From Akkermansiaceae bacterium UBA2381 (GTDB taxonomy: Bacteria > Verrucomicrobiota > Verrucomicrobiia > Verrucomicrobiales > DEV007), in NCBI GenBank assembly GCA_002344215.1, contig DDSV01000018.1:160879-224878 (forward strand): a stretch of 64,000 bases of DNA, read 5' to 3'. Positions 36,212 through 44,972 of this stretch are shown here, in pieces (the stretch's first letter is position 1; every line of letters begins with the position of its first letter). The notes under the pieces are model-generated. The model was not told the DNA's origin and did no database searches. It saw nothing but the letters and a program-made list of their open reading frames with translations. The translations under genes and the position numbers were made by a program.

Positions 36212-37087
36212 TTACTGCACATTCTGGACCTGCTCGCGAATCTTCTCGAGCTCCGTTTTGGAATGGACGACACCGCGGGCGATGGCGGCGTCATTGGCCT
36301 TGCTCCCGATCGTGTTGAGTTCCCGGTTGAGCTCCTGACAGAGGAAATCGAGGGGTCTGCCCATCGGTTCATCGCTCGCGAGATAGCTGCGGAAGAGGGC
36401 GAGGTGGCTGTCGAGCCGGGTCAGTTCCTCGGTGACATCGCAGCGCTCCGCGTAGAGGGCGATTTCGCGGATGAGGCGCTCGTCATCGAGATCGAGTTCG
36501 AGTCCGGATTCACTGAGGCGCTTCATCAGATTCTGCCGGTGGGTCTGCGGGACGAGCGGGGCGAGTTCGCGAATCTCCGCCACTTCGCGGGCGATATTGC
36601 CGATCCGCGTCTGAAGATCGGAGCGGAGGTGCTCGCCCTCGCCCTGTTGCATTTTGATGAGCTGGGAAAGCGCGGTCTGCAGGGCGGCGAGGAGGGCGTC
36701 GCGAACTTCCGCCGGATCCGCTCCCGACTCGTCGATTTTGAAAATGCCCGGGGCGCGAAAGAGGTCGGCAGCGGTGATGCGGGTGTCGATTCCGGATTCG
36801 TCGGCGATCAACTTCGCGGCGGCCACATACTGGCGCGCGAGAGCCTGGTCGAAAATGAGCCGGTTCTCACTGCAGTCGGCATGGGTGAGGATGATTTTTG
36901 CGCCGATCCGTCCCCGCGAGACGGCGGCGGAGAGGAGATTTCGGGCTTCGCCTTCCAGCTCCAGGAGCGCGGCAGGCAGGTTCACGGATATATCGACCTG
37001 CTTCCGGTTTACCCCGGAGAGTTCCACATCGATCTTCCAACCGTTCACCGTGGCGTCGCCCCGGCCGAATCCTGTCATGCTGCGCAT
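36212..37087 (-). CDS. yicC: YicC/YloC family endoribonuclease
   Basis: The 291-residue protein opens with MRSMTGFGRG, the family signature, and ends with the conserved LDFLCQELNRELNTIGSKAND (key part CQELNRE.NTIGSKA) and VHSKTELEKIREQVQNVQ. E. coli YicC is an RNase implicated in turnover of the sRNA RyhB. The gene pairs with gmk in very many bacteria. It is 56 bp downstream of the DUF3276 gene. Confidence 0.93.
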   Translation of the reverse strand: MRSMTGFGRGDATVNGWKIDVELSGVNRKQVDISVNLPAALLELEGEARNLLSAAVSRGRIGAKIILTHADCSENRLIFDQALARQYVAAAKLIADESGIDTRITAADLFRAPGIFKIDESGADPAEVRDALLAALQTALSQLIKMQQGEGEHLRSDLQTRIGNIAREVAEIRELAPLVPQTHRQNLMKRLSESGLELDLDDERLIREIALYAERCDVTEELTRLDSHLALFRSYLASDEPMGRPLDFLCQELNRELNTIGSKANDAAIARGVVHSKTELEKIREQVQNVQ

Positions 37088-37143
37088 GCGGCAAAGAGTA
37101 GGCGGTTTCCCGGGAAACGGAAGTGCGGAAATGAAGACGGCCC

Positions 37144-37377
37144 TCAGTCCCCGGCGGCTTCACGGATGTCCTCGAGAGCATCGATGAAATCGTCGAGGAA
37201 CTCGATCGGGACCATGATGGTGTCGCGTCGACCGCGAACGTCCTCGGTGATTTTGACAAACTGACCCCGGTCGTTCTCCTTGAGATCAAGAAAGAAGATC
37301 TTGCGATCCGCGATGATCTTTTCCGTGTGTATGGGCTTTTCGTCAGACCCCCGTTTTTCCCCTTCGTAACCGATCAT
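37144..37377 (-). CDS. PUR-domain protein (DUF3276)
   Basis: The 77-residue protein has a single PUR-alpha-like fold segment: RKIFFLDLKENDRGQFVKITEDVRG followed by VPIEFLDDFIDALED (key parts KIFFLDLK, FVKITE). Such proteins bind single-stranded nucleic acid and dimerise; they occur in Bacteroidota, Spirochaetota and Verrucomicrobiota. It is the first gene of the leftward yicC-gmk-coaC-coaB group. Its target is unknown. Confidence 0.8.
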   Translation of the reverse strand: MIGYEGEKRGSDEKPIHTEKIIADRKIFFLDLKENDRGQFVKITEDVRGRRDTIMVPIEFLDDFIDALEDIREAAGD

Positions 37378-37602
37378 AATTCCTCCCTCTTCCGCAGTTG
37401 CGCCCGGACAAGCTACCGTGCCTTCAAATACGAAATCTTTTTAACATCCCGCGTTTTCAATGCAAGCGGAGGAAGTAGCGCAATTTTGATAATTTTTCTG
37501 TAACAAAGCGCCAGGGACGCGATCAGAGGCCTCTACTTGCGGCCTTTGCCCTTTTCGAATTAAGGGCTAAGATTGCCTTCCTTTTACCTCAGGGGTCTTA
37601 TC
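37378..37602. promoter_or_regulatory. Divergent intergenic region upstream of tatC
   Basis: The 225-bp region between the DUF3276 gene and tatC includes AT-rich stretches and a hairpin GCCCTT (37548-37553) / AAGGGC (37562-37567), 36 bp before the tatC ATG. AGGGG at 37591-37595 is a likely ribosome binding site for tatC. I see no definite promoter boxes. Confidence 0.4.
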
Positions 37603-39540
37603 ATGCTCAAAACAGTCTTTCAGAATCTGTTCCGCTTGCGCGAAAAAGCATCGCGTCGGGCCCCCGGCGCGGACGACGGTTTCGATGCCCACGAGAAACC
37701 CTTTCTGGACCATCTCGACGATCTCCGGCAGACCTTGTTCAAAATTTTCGGAACTCTGGCGATCTCGACAACCGCCTGTTTTGTTTTCCACATCAAGATC
37801 TTTGAACTGGTTCAACTCCCCGCGAAGTCCAAGCTCGCCGAAGTTGCTCCGGGAGTGTCGCTGCATTCAAAACTCGACCTCATCACCCTCGGGCCGACGG
37901 AGCTGATTTTCCTGATGTTCAAGCTCTCGTTCTACGCGGGGATCATCATCACCTTTCCGTTCCTTGTTTTCTTTATTTTTCAGTTCCTCATGCCCGGACT
38001 GCGGCAGGCGGAAAAGCGGACCATCATTCCCGGGGTCGGGATCGGTTTCATCCTTTTCCTTGTCGGTGGATCTTTCGCCTTCTTTCTCGCAACGCCCCTG
38101 GCACTGAAGTATTTCTATCAGTTCGAGGAGGAACGACTTTCCGGCACCGACCCCATTGGAGACGTGCTCGCGAGCCCCATTACAGAAGTCGGTCTCATTG
38201 GCTTCGATGGAGTGAGATACCCGGCTGTTGCCACTGAGACGGCAACTCCGCCAGAGGTAGAGAAAGCAACACCTCCCGCACCAGAGGCAGCCGCTCCTGC
38301 CACGCCTGAAGCAGAGACAGCGACGCCTGCCGCGCCTGAGGCAGTCACTCCCCCGGCACCAGAGGCAGAGAAAGCAACACCTCCCGCTCCTGAGGTAGTC
38401 GCTCCTGCCACACCTGAAGCAGAGACAACGCCGCCTGCCGCGCCTGAAGTAGTCACACCTCCCGCACCAGAGGCAGAGAAAGCAACACCCCCCGCTCCTG
38501 AGGGATCTTCACTGACGCCTGAGTTGCGAAAAGAAATTCGAAACTATCTCAGAGAAAGCCTCGCCACCGCGGAGGGGTCAAACTTCACCCTGCGCTACGA
38601 CGAGGTCCGCGACAAAATGGTCCTTGTCCCGGCAAAAGGCGGGAGGAGTTCCTATCAAATCGGGAAATACATCAGCTTCATTTCACAACTCGTCCTCGTG
38701 TTCGGGATCAGCTTCCAGATGCCCATTGTCGTGACGATTCTGGTGAAGCTCGAACTCCTGACGGCCCGTGTCATGCGCAGCACCCGTTCGTATGCCTGGA
38801 TCATCATTTTTGTGATCGCGGCCATCCTCACCCCGAGTCCGGATGCCTTCACGATGGGCCTGCTTGCCGTGCCTCTGATCATCCTCTACGAAATATGCAT
38901 CGTCATCGCCACGATTATCGAAAAGGCGAGGGAGAAACGCGAACGGGCCGAGGAGTTGTCGCGGAAATCCCGTCTTGAACAACTCTACATGAAACCCGCT
39001 TCCGACCTCTCCGAGGACGAAAAGGCGGAGATGCACAAGGCCGAGATCGAGCAGTACGAGCGCGAGCATGAGCACCTTTACCTTGAGGACAGCGAGCATG
39101 TCGCCCGGGGCGGCCTTCACGGCGACGACTCCCACGATTCCGGAGAAACCGGTGCGATTCAGCACGATGAGAGCTGGCATGCCGACGATCACTACTGGCA
39201 CGATCAGGGGCATCATGATGATCTTCACCACGGGATGGAAAGTGATCACGCGGAGAAAGAGGATCTCGAACCGTCCTCTGAAGACGAGGGGGACATCAAT
39301 CCCGAAAAAGGAGAGTCCCCATCCCATCAGGATTACGAGAGCTGCATTCCCGACGGGCCCGTCGTGGATCTGAACCACGCGACCGAAGAGGAGCTGAAAA
39401 CCCTCCCCGGGATCGGACCGAAGATGGCTCAGGTGATTATCGCGAACCGCCCCTATCGGACCTTCGACGATCTGGACCGGGTTCCGGGTCTGGGGCCGGA
39501 AAAGATTCAGAGAATCACCGACCGCATCATGATGGGGTAG
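37603..39540 (+). CDS. tatC: TatC translocase with large proline-rich insertion and C-terminal helix-hairpin-helix domain
   Basis: The 645-residue protein contains six TatC helices (about 43-65, 100-128, 143-170, 355-378, 388-410, 415-437) and the N-terminal signature HLDDLR (HLxELR in most). TatC recognises twin-arginine signals of folded export substrates. Between helices 3 and 4, on the periplasmic side, about 180 residues are inserted, including a repeat of TPPAPEAE-type units (about 208-300). After helix 6 comes a cytoplasmic tail: charged coil, a His/Asp-rich tract (about 502-550) and a ComEA-like HhH pair (about 587-645: LNHATEEELKTLPGIGPKMA). HhH domains normally bind DNA. A single open frame with even codon use argues for a true fusion. 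The start at 37603 has a good AGGGG. Confidence 0.88.
   Translation: MLKTVFQNLFRLREKASRRAPGADDGFDAHEKPFLDHLDDLRQTLFKIFGTLAISTTACFVFHIKIFELVQLPAKSKLAEVAPGVSLHSKLDLITLGPTELIFLMFKLSFYAGIIITFPFLVFFIFQFLMPGLRQAEKRTIIPGVGIGFILFLVGGSFAFFLATPLALKYFYQFEEERLSGTDPIGDVLASPITEVGLIGFDGVRYPAVATETATPPEVEKATPPAPEAAAPATPEAETATPAAPEAVTPPAPEAEKATPPAPEVVAPATPEAETTPPAAPEVVTPPAPEAEKATPPAPEGSSLTPELRKEIRNYLRESLATAEGSNFTLRYDEVRDKMVLVPAKGGRSSYQIGKYISFISQLVLVFGISFQMPIVVTILVKLELLTARVMRSTRSYAWIIIFVIAAILTPSPDAFTMGLLAVPLIILYEICIVIATIIEKAREKRERAEELSRKSRLEQLYMKPASDLSEDEKAEMHKAEIEQYEREHEHLYLEDSEHVARGGLHGDDSHDSGETGAIQHDESWHADDHYWHDQGHHDDLHHGMESDHAEKEDLEPSSEDEGDINPEKGESPSHQDYESCIPDGPVVDLNHATEEELKTLPGIGPKMAQVIIANRPYRTFDDLDRVPGLGPEKIQRITDRIMMG
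38230..38510 (+). repeat. Pro/Ala/Glu codon repeat inside tatC
   Basis: Imperfect units of about 15-36 bp encode TPPAPEAEKA, APATPEAE and TPAAPEAV alternations. They form a flexible spacer in the predicted periplasmic loop. Copy number is likely to vary between strains. Confidence 0.75.
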
Positions 39541-39562
39541 TCGGAATGGAAGTTGATTGTGG

Positions 39563-39697
39563 GTAGGGCCGTTCGGCTCGAACGGCCGAAGGCGGCGTGT
39601 GACGAAGGTTCTTCCCGACCGAGCCGGTCGGGGCTACCCGAAGAACTCGTCCGGCCGCAACGGGGCCATGGGTTGGGAAGTCTCCCAACTTGGCCCC
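39563..39697. repeat. Paired GTAG hairpins and a terminator-like stem between tatC and thioredoxin
   Basis: GTAG is followed by GGCCGTTCG/CGAACGGCC (39567-39587). In the opposite direction GTAG is followed by CCCCGACCG/CGGTCGGG (reading leftward from about 39637). These form a REP pair. Next to it GGGGCCA (39662-39668) pairs with TGGCCCC (39691-39697) and, inside that, GTTGGGA (39672-39678) pairs with TCCCAAC (39683-39689), a stable nested stem lying 3 bp past the thioredoxin stop and able to end transcription from either side. Confidence 0.7.
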
Positions 39698-39700
39698 TTA

Positions 39701-40048
39701 TTACTGGTGCTTCTTGATAAAAGACTTCAGCTTCGCGGCGCTCATGAAGCCGGTGGAGCGTCCGACGACCTTGCCGTTTTTGACTGCCACGACGGTGGGG
39801 AGCAGTTCAACCTTGTACTGTTCGGCGAGGGCGGTCTGGGTGTCGACATTGATCGACTGAAAGCTGACTCCGGCAGGTGAGCTCTTCGAGACCGAGGAAA
39901 AAATAGGTTTCATCTTCTGACAGGCGCCGCACCAGTCCGCTTCAAATTTGAGGATCTTCAGTGACGAGGCAGCGGCGTGGACCGGCATCGCAAGAGCGGC
40001 GGTCAGGACAAGAAGGGGAAGAGCAATCAGGAGGGCGTGTTTTTTCAT
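39701..40048 (-). CDS. Exported thioredoxin-fold protein
   Basis: The 115-residue protein has a signal peptide (MKKHALLIALPLLVL, cleavage near VHAAA) and a thioredoxin fold with active site WCGACQKM, the cis-Pro segment LLPTVVAV and G/F positions near the end. It probably acts as a periplasmic thiol-disulfide exchanger, perhaps for cytochrome c assembly or repair. I start at ATG 40048; the upstream frame is not signal-like. Confidence 0.88.
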   Translation of the reverse strand: MKKHALLIALPLLVLTAALAMPVHAAASSLKILKFEADWCGACQKMKPIFSSVSKSSPAGVSFQSINVDTQTALAEQYKVELLPTVVAVKNGKVVGRSTGFMSAAKLKSFIKKHQ

Positions 40049-40108
40049 GGGTAAGCGAGAGTGAAATCTCACGGGTAAGACGAAGCAAGAGGGAAGACCT
40101 TGCAATAT

Positions 40109-41476
40109 TCACACGAGATTCCGGTGACGGTCGAGCCAGGCCTGAACGTAGTCCTCGGTCTCGGGAGACGCATCGGTGTTGAACCGTGTCTCCAGTTCGC
40201 CGATCTCCCAGCCGCCGAAGGGCGTCTTGATCACGATGGAGAGGGTCGCCCGCTCCGGATACAGGACCCGGTAGATGAAGGTGTGGCCCTCGCTGACGCG
40301 GGTGGCGTAACTCGCGACGCAGTTCCCCTGCTCCTCTCCCTCGTCGACAAGACCGGCCGCACTGGTGACAGGCTCGATACGGCCGGGAATGCCCGGGATG
40401 GGGGGCGAAAAGAAATGATGCCCCGCAATCTCATTCGCCTCGATCAACTGACGGACACGGCGGCGGTAGTGCCCCGAGATCTCGTCGTGGGCGGCGCGCA
40501 GACGGTCGAGGCTGGCGAATTGACGACAGCGCTCCCCGGTGCGCAATTCCTCCTGCATGCGCAGGGTGCTGGTGATCATGTGCACGACCCGACCCCGGTA
40601 GTTCTCACTGCGGTCCCGGGCCACCTCTCCCAGCAGGTTGGCGCTCGCCGCTCGTGAAGCGACCGGATCCGCGAGGATCTCAACGACACCACAATTGATC
40701 GAGGGCAGATGGCTGAGGCGTGACTTGCTCTCGCTCAGTTCCTTCTTGAGGACATCGACCATGGCGGTCCAGTTGTCGCCACTGATCGAGGCGGGATCGA
40801 TTTTGCGGAAGAGATTGACCGCAGCCGTGAGTGAGGGCAGCCCCAGCACCTCCATGAGATCCCGCTGCCGCAGAGCGCTGCACCCCAGCGAGGAAATCAA
40901 TTCCCGATCCGAACCCAGTTTTTGGGCCAGGATGAAGGCGAGCGCCGGGTTGGCCTCCGTCAGTTCGAGTGCCCCGGGATCGTGGGTCAGGAACATCAGG
41001 AGCGGCCACTGGTGCGTGCGGAAGGGCTCAAGCACCCGGGCAAAAGGCTTCGGTAAAGAAAAGCGGAAGGAATCAAAGGCCCGCTTTCGTCGTTGGGCCG
41101 GGGTTAGATTCCGGTCCGGTGATCGGGTGGTAGCTTCGTCGAAGAAATCGAAAAGGAGCTGGTTGCCCGGGGCCCTTTTGCCCGGTTTGCGGTCCTTCTC
41201 CGGACGATAGGGGTGCACGAGCCGGAACTCGGGAATGAAGGGTTGCCAGCTCGAGCCACGGCCTCTGCGTATCACCGCGCGCGGAACGGGCGAGCCGGTG
41301 ATACGCATTTCCACCGAGTCCTTCACCAGGTGCAGGGCACCATTGGTAAAGGAAAAGCCGGGCTCGGCTGTTGGTGCGGAAAGGGGCATTGAACGGTCAT
41401 CAACGTCCACCTCCCGATTCTCCGCAACGGGATCATGAGGCCTCGTTTCATTTTCAATTCCGCGCTCACTGATCAT
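40109..41476 (-). CDS. PcfJ-like protein
   Basis: The 455-residue protein has a C-terminal PcfJ-type domain: AGLVDEGEEQGNCVASYATRVSEG (key part QGNCVASYA), IYRVLYPERATLSI and a final WIGELxxR-like GGWEIGELETRFN. PcfJ proteins are known mostly from plasmids and phages, where their role is not established; the family shares a conserved Cys-xx-Ser-Tyr. The N-terminal 200 residues are basic and unassigned. I start at ATG 41476, divergent from the phosphoesterase gene 46 bp away. Confidence 0.65.
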   Translation of the reverse strand: MISERGIENETRPHDPVAENREVDVDDRSMPLSAPTAEPGFSFTNGALHLVKDSVEMRITGSPVPRAVIRRGRGSSWQPFIPEFRLVHPYRPEKDRKPGKRAPGNQLLFDFFDEATTRSPDRNLTPAQRRKRAFDSFRFSLPKPFARVLEPFRTHQWPLLMFLTHDPGALELTEANPALAFILAQKLGSDRELISSLGCSALRQRDLMEVLGLPSLTAAVNLFRKIDPASISGDNWTAMVDVLKKELSESKSRLSHLPSINCGVVEILADPVASRAASANLLGEVARDRSENYRGRVVHMITSTLRMQEELRTGERCRQFASLDRLRAAHDEISGHYRRRVRQLIEANEIAGHHFFSPPIPGIPGRIEPVTSAAGLVDEGEEQGNCVASYATRVSEGHTFIYRVLYPERATLSIVIKTPFGGWEIGELETRFNTDASPETEDYVQAWLDRHRNLV

Positions 41477-41522
41477 TGATTTTTCCGATTGGATTTCCCC
41501 GTTTAGCGACGAAAAAACACCT

Positions 41523-42146
41523 ATGCCCGAACTCTGGTTTACCGCCGATCTGCACCTCGGACACGGGAACATCATCAAGTATTGCCGGCGTCCTCATCTT
41601 TCCCCGGAGGAAAGCCTGCGGGCACAGGAGGACTCCCGTGGTGGATGGAAGGTTTCCCGGGAGACAGTGCTCCGTCATGATGACGCCCTCATCGATGCCA
41701 TCAACGAGCGGGTCGGGAAAGGCGACACGCTGTGGATTCTCGGAGACTTTTCCCTGTCTCCAATCGAGGAAGCGAAGGCCTATCGTGATCGCATCCACTG
41801 CCGGACCGTGAACTTCGTGAGGGGAAACCACGATCTCCCCTCCTACGAGGTTCTTTTTGATCAGGTCCTCGATCAGGGCATGATCAAACATCGCGGTCGA
41901 AAGATCTGGCTGAATCATTATCCGATGCGGAGCTGGGACAAAGCCTTTCACGGATCCTGGCATCTCTACGGGCATGTCCACGGGAGATTGCAGGAGGAGG
42001 ATGCCGCCAACCCGCAACTCCTCGCGATGGACGTGGGCGTTGACGCCAATGATTTCCGTCCGGTGAGTTTTAATGAGGTCGTCGCCTACATGGAGCCACG
42101 CGAGGAAGCCTTCTGGAACTGGAAGGAAACGATGGGTCGAAGCTAG
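41523..42146 (+). CDS. Calcineurin-like metallophosphoesterase
   Basis: The 207-residue cytoplasmic protein has the complete metal-binding set: DLHLGH, GDFS, GNHD, HYP and GHVHG, with two metal ions expected. The order and short length match the YfcE-like small phosphoesterases seen in phage and bacterial genomes. The substrate (phosphodiester, nucleotide or protein) is unknown. It is divergent from the PcfJ-like gene. Confidence 0.9.
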   Translation: MPELWFTADLHLGHGNIIKYCRRPHLSPEESLRAQEDSRGGWKVSRETVLRHDDALIDAINERVGKGDTLWILGDFSLSPIEEAKAYRDRIHCRTVNFVRGNHDLPSYEVLFDQVLDQGMIKHRGRKIWLNHYPMRSWDKAFHGSWHLYGHVHGRLQEEDAANPQLLAMDVGVDANDFRPVSFNEVVAYMEPREEAFWNWKETMGRS

Positions 42147-42368
42147 GCGGGCGGAGTCTCAACGTCTCCCGTGCCGCCACTGAGCCTCCACCCGCCCCGT
42201 GATACCGGCGTGAATCGTCGAGGCAGGGTTTCAAAAATACAGGTTTCGCTACACAATAAATATGGAATTAATGACAATTTAAGGCGAAATTCTTCGTCCG
42301 GAGCCGATCGCATTCCTTCAGGATACTGGGGGCAATCAGAGACCCGTGATAATGGTGACGAGTCTTAG
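42147..42368. other. AT-rich intergenic region before the sulfotransferase gene
   Basis: The 222-bp region contains an AT-rich core (about 42230-42290) that contrasts with the GC-rich genes and is a likely promoter region. I could not pick a definite -35/-10 pair. No conserved RNA structure is evident by eye. Confidence 0.35.
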
Positions 42369-43310
42369 ATGTCCTTTCGCAGTCCCAATTTCTTTGTTGT
42401 GGGAGCTCCCAAATGTGGAACCACCGCCTTGTACCATGCCCTCCTCCGGCATCCTGAGGTCTTTCTTCCTCATTCGGACGAACCGGGAAAGTATTGGATC
42501 AGCAAGGAGCCGCATTTCTTCGCCGACGATCTCGGGATCGAGGATTGGATTCGCTTGTCCCGGGAGGAGGACTACCGCGCGCTCTTTTCCGGGGCGGGGG
42601 ATCGACCGCGCGTGGGGGAAGTCTCTGCCCTCTATCTGTTTTCCAGTTCGGCTCCCCGGCGGATTCTTGATTATTGCGGGGATTCCGTCCGGATCATCAT
42701 TCTCTTGAGGCCTCCGGTCGACTGGATGAGGTCCTGGCATCACGATTGCCTCCGTTATGCGCATGAGGATATCGGGGACTTCCGAACCGCTCTTGAGGCG
42801 GGTCCCGAACGGGAAGAGGGACGGGAACTGCATCACCAATGCGGGTTCAAGGGCTGCTTGAACTATCGGAAGCTGGCCCGTTTTCACGAATCCGTAGAGC
42901 GCTATTTTGAGGTATTCGGCAGAGAGAGGGTCAAAGTCCACCTCCTCGAAGACCTCAATCGCGATCCGGAGGGGGTGCTGCGCGAAGTCGCGTCTTTCCT
43001 CGGTATTTCGCCGGAACCCTTGTCTTCAATCGAAAGGCAGAATGATTCGGCGGTCCTTTCCCGCACCCACCTCTGGGAGTTCCGGATTCGGCGTGCTTTG
43101 GGGAATCGTCCTCTCGGAAACCGACTTTTCGCGGCGATTCCCCGGGGCCCCTTGCGCCTCTATCGCAAGGCGGTTGCGCGTTGGCTGCCACCGCTCTCCG
43201 ACAAGCTGATCGACCCGGATCTGCGAGCCGCCCTCATCGGGGAATTCCGTCCTGAAGTCGAAAAATTAGGGAGATTGATCGGCCGGGATCTTTCTCACTG
43301 GAACGAGTAA
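42369..43310 (+). CDS. Sulfotransferase family protein
   Basis: The 313-residue protein transfers sulfate from PAPS. The 5'-phosphosulfate loop is VGAPKCGTTALY (about residues 11-22) and the 3'-phosphate region is IILLRPPVDWMRSWHHD (key part LRPPVDWMRS), followed later by FKGCLNYRKL. The layout is that of prokaryotic heparan-sulfate-type (Sulfotransfer_1) enzymes acting on surface carbohydrates. The acceptor is unknown. It is a single-gene unit followed by a hairpin (43349-43364). Confidence 0.9.
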   Translation: MSFRSPNFFVVGAPKCGTTALYHALLRHPEVFLPHSDEPGKYWISKEPHFFADDLGIEDWIRLSREEDYRALFSGAGDRPRVGEVSALYLFSSSAPRRILDYCGDSVRIIILLRPPVDWMRSWHHDCLRYAHEDIGDFRTALEAGPEREEGRELHHQCGFKGCLNYRKLARFHESVERYFEVFGRERVKVHLLEDLNRDPEGVLREVASFLGISPEPLSSIERQNDSAVLSRTHLWEFRIRRALGNRPLGNRLFAAIPRGPLRLYRKAVARWLPPLSDKLIDPDLRAALIGEFRPEVEKLGRLIGRDLSHWNE

Positions 43311-43348
43311 CTGCCACGGATCGGGGCCCGCTTACAACGACACAGCGA

Positions 43349-43364
43349 CACCGGTTTTTCGGTG
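43349..43364. terminator. Possible terminator hairpin after the sulfotransferase
   Basis: CACCG (43349-43353) and CGGTG (43360-43364) enclose GTTTTT. It lies 39 bp after the sulfotransferase stop and faces the convergent HMA-domain gene. No T-run follows, so efficiency is doubtful. Confidence 0.3.
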
Positions 43365-43468
43365 GGATGGGTAGTCGGAGTGAAATGAAGACGCGCCGAG
43401 AGCGCGGATGAAGGGATCTGCAATACGATCACCGAAGAACATCGCCGAGGAAGCAATTAGGAACGGGG

Positions 43469-44032
43469 TCAGCCCTCCTTAAGCAGCAGCACCGTTGTCC
43501 CTACCGGGAGGACCTTGCCGAGAGACTCCTGCAGGGCTGTATGACTCCACCCTGTGGCTGTCGTCCTGGCCGGATCGTTTGCGAGCGGCTTGAACTTTAC
43601 GACCAGCTCGCCTCTGGCAGGTTTGATTACTTCAAATTCGACCCAGTCTTTCCACTTCGCGAAGGCCTCCGAGACTTTTGCGGCATTCCCGCCTTCGCCA
43701 TAGCCGGGCACAACGAGATGCAGGGTGGCCACGTAGGGAGCCCCGTGGAGCGGAAAGGCGTCGGTCACGGCCTGGGCGATCTGATGGGCGCTGACTTTGG
43801 CAGGATCAAAAGTGACGTTGATGTAGTTGGCGTTGTTTTGTCCGTCGATGACCTCGTCGATGCCGGAGAGACGGCGCACCGAGTCGTTTACCGAAAACAC
43901 ACAGGCCGCACATTCGACCCCGGCGATGTAGAAGGTCAGAGTCTCGAGTAGAGGCTTCGTCTCAGGCTGGGCGGCGACGGGAATGACGGTGGAGAGGACG
44001 AGGACGAACACGATACGGGCAATCGTAATCAT
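43469..44032 (-). CDS. Exported heavy-metal-associated (HMA) domain protein
   Basis: The 187-residue protein has a signal peptide (MITIARIVFVLVLSTVIPVAAQ) and an HMA fold with the metal motif GVECAACVFSV (Cys-Ala-Ala-Cys), then GQNNANYINVTFDP as in copper chaperones. About 80 further residues have no family match. HMA proteins usually bind Cu(I) in the cytoplasm; an exported one would be a periplasmic metal carrier or sensor. It starts at ATG 44032. A divergent membrane protein gene follows. Confidence 0.8.
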   Translation of the reverse strand: MITIARIVFVLVLSTVIPVAAQPETKPLLETLTFYIAGVECAACVFSVNDSVRRLSGIDEVIDGQNNANYINVTFDPAKVSAHQIAQAVTDAFPLHGAPYVATLHLVVPGYGEGGNAAKVSEAFAKWKDWVEFEVIKPARGELVVKFKPLANDPARTTATGWSHTALQESLGKVLPVGTTVLLLKEG

Positions 44033-44197
44033 GAGGCTGAAGGGAGCGCGGAAATTGATTTCATCCAAAAATAATCTCCGCTAAAGAGTGTTCGAACAAG
44101 AGCGCGAAAGCGCATCGCGTGGATGTGGCATCCGGCACCGGAATCTCGCGGAATTTTCTTGGAAGAAGAGCGGAGCGAGTTAGTCTGCCATCGTCTC

Positions 44198-44920
44198 ATG
44201 AGCGGAAAGAAAAAAGGCGACGCCGACAATGCCATCCTTGTGAATAATCTCACGGTGAAGGATGCGGTCCACCTCGTGAAAATGGAGGGAGGCTCGCTCT
44301 CGAAGGGGCAGATCGCCTTCCGTGTTGCCACGGTCGTGATTGTGGCCGCTTTCACCGCCCGCGCCATCGTCGTGGGTCAGGCGACTGCCTGGCATCTCTT
44401 TTTACCGATGGTGGGCGAGTATCTCGTCCTGCTGGCTTCGATCCCCTTGATCAGCCTGATCCTCCATGATTCAGCCTTGCGGAAAGATGCGCGCAGGAGT
44501 CTCACCTGGCTTTTAACCATTACCGTGATCGCCTCGCTCTGGATCGGTTCGCAAGCCTTCGACGAAGGCACCCCGTGGACCTCGCAGGCCAGGGTTGAGT
44601 TCTCGCGCCTCTACACCTGGATCACGACCCATCAAATGCATTGGCCCATCCTCGGCGCGATGACCGCGATGATCGGCGGTCTTCCCGGACGGGTCGCCGC
44701 CTTTCACCGCCACGGACCACCCTTCATGGCTGTGGGACTGGGCTGTGCGATGCGTCTTATCATCCCGCTCTTCGGTTGTTTCCTTTTACCCTTTATCGCT
44801 GCCGGGAAATTTCCCATTGTCTGGTTGATCTGGACGATCCTCCTCCTCTCCGAACTCGGTGCGCTCTTCATGCACTGGGACCTGCAGCGCCGACTCACGA
44901 ATCGCGGGGTCGAGATGTGA
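44198..44920 (+). CDS. Polytopic membrane protein of unknown function (240 aa)
   Basis: About six hydrophobic segments are seen from residue 45 on, after a charged cytoplasmic N-terminus (MSGKKKGDADNAILVNNLTV). A loop HRHGPPFMAVGLGCAMRLIIP lies near the fifth segment. I recognise no family. I start at ATG 44198; the upstream frame is not hydrophobic or conserved-looking. It is divergent from the HMA gene and convergent with ppk2. Confidence 0.6.
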   Translation: MSGKKKGDADNAILVNNLTVKDAVHLVKMEGGSLSKGQIAFRVATVVIVAAFTARAIVVGQATAWHLFLPMVGEYLVLLASIPLISLILHDSALRKDARRSLTWLLTITVIASLWIGSQAFDEGTPWTSQARVEFSRLYTWITTHQMHWPILGAMTAMIGGLPGRVAAFHRHGPPFMAVGLGCAMRLIIPLFGCFLLPFIAAGKFPIVWLIWTILLLSELGALFMHWDLQRRLTNRGVEM

Positions 44921-44972
44921 ATCGGCGGAAATCTAAACGAGATCGAGACAGTCGAATCTCCGCGGGCTGAGA

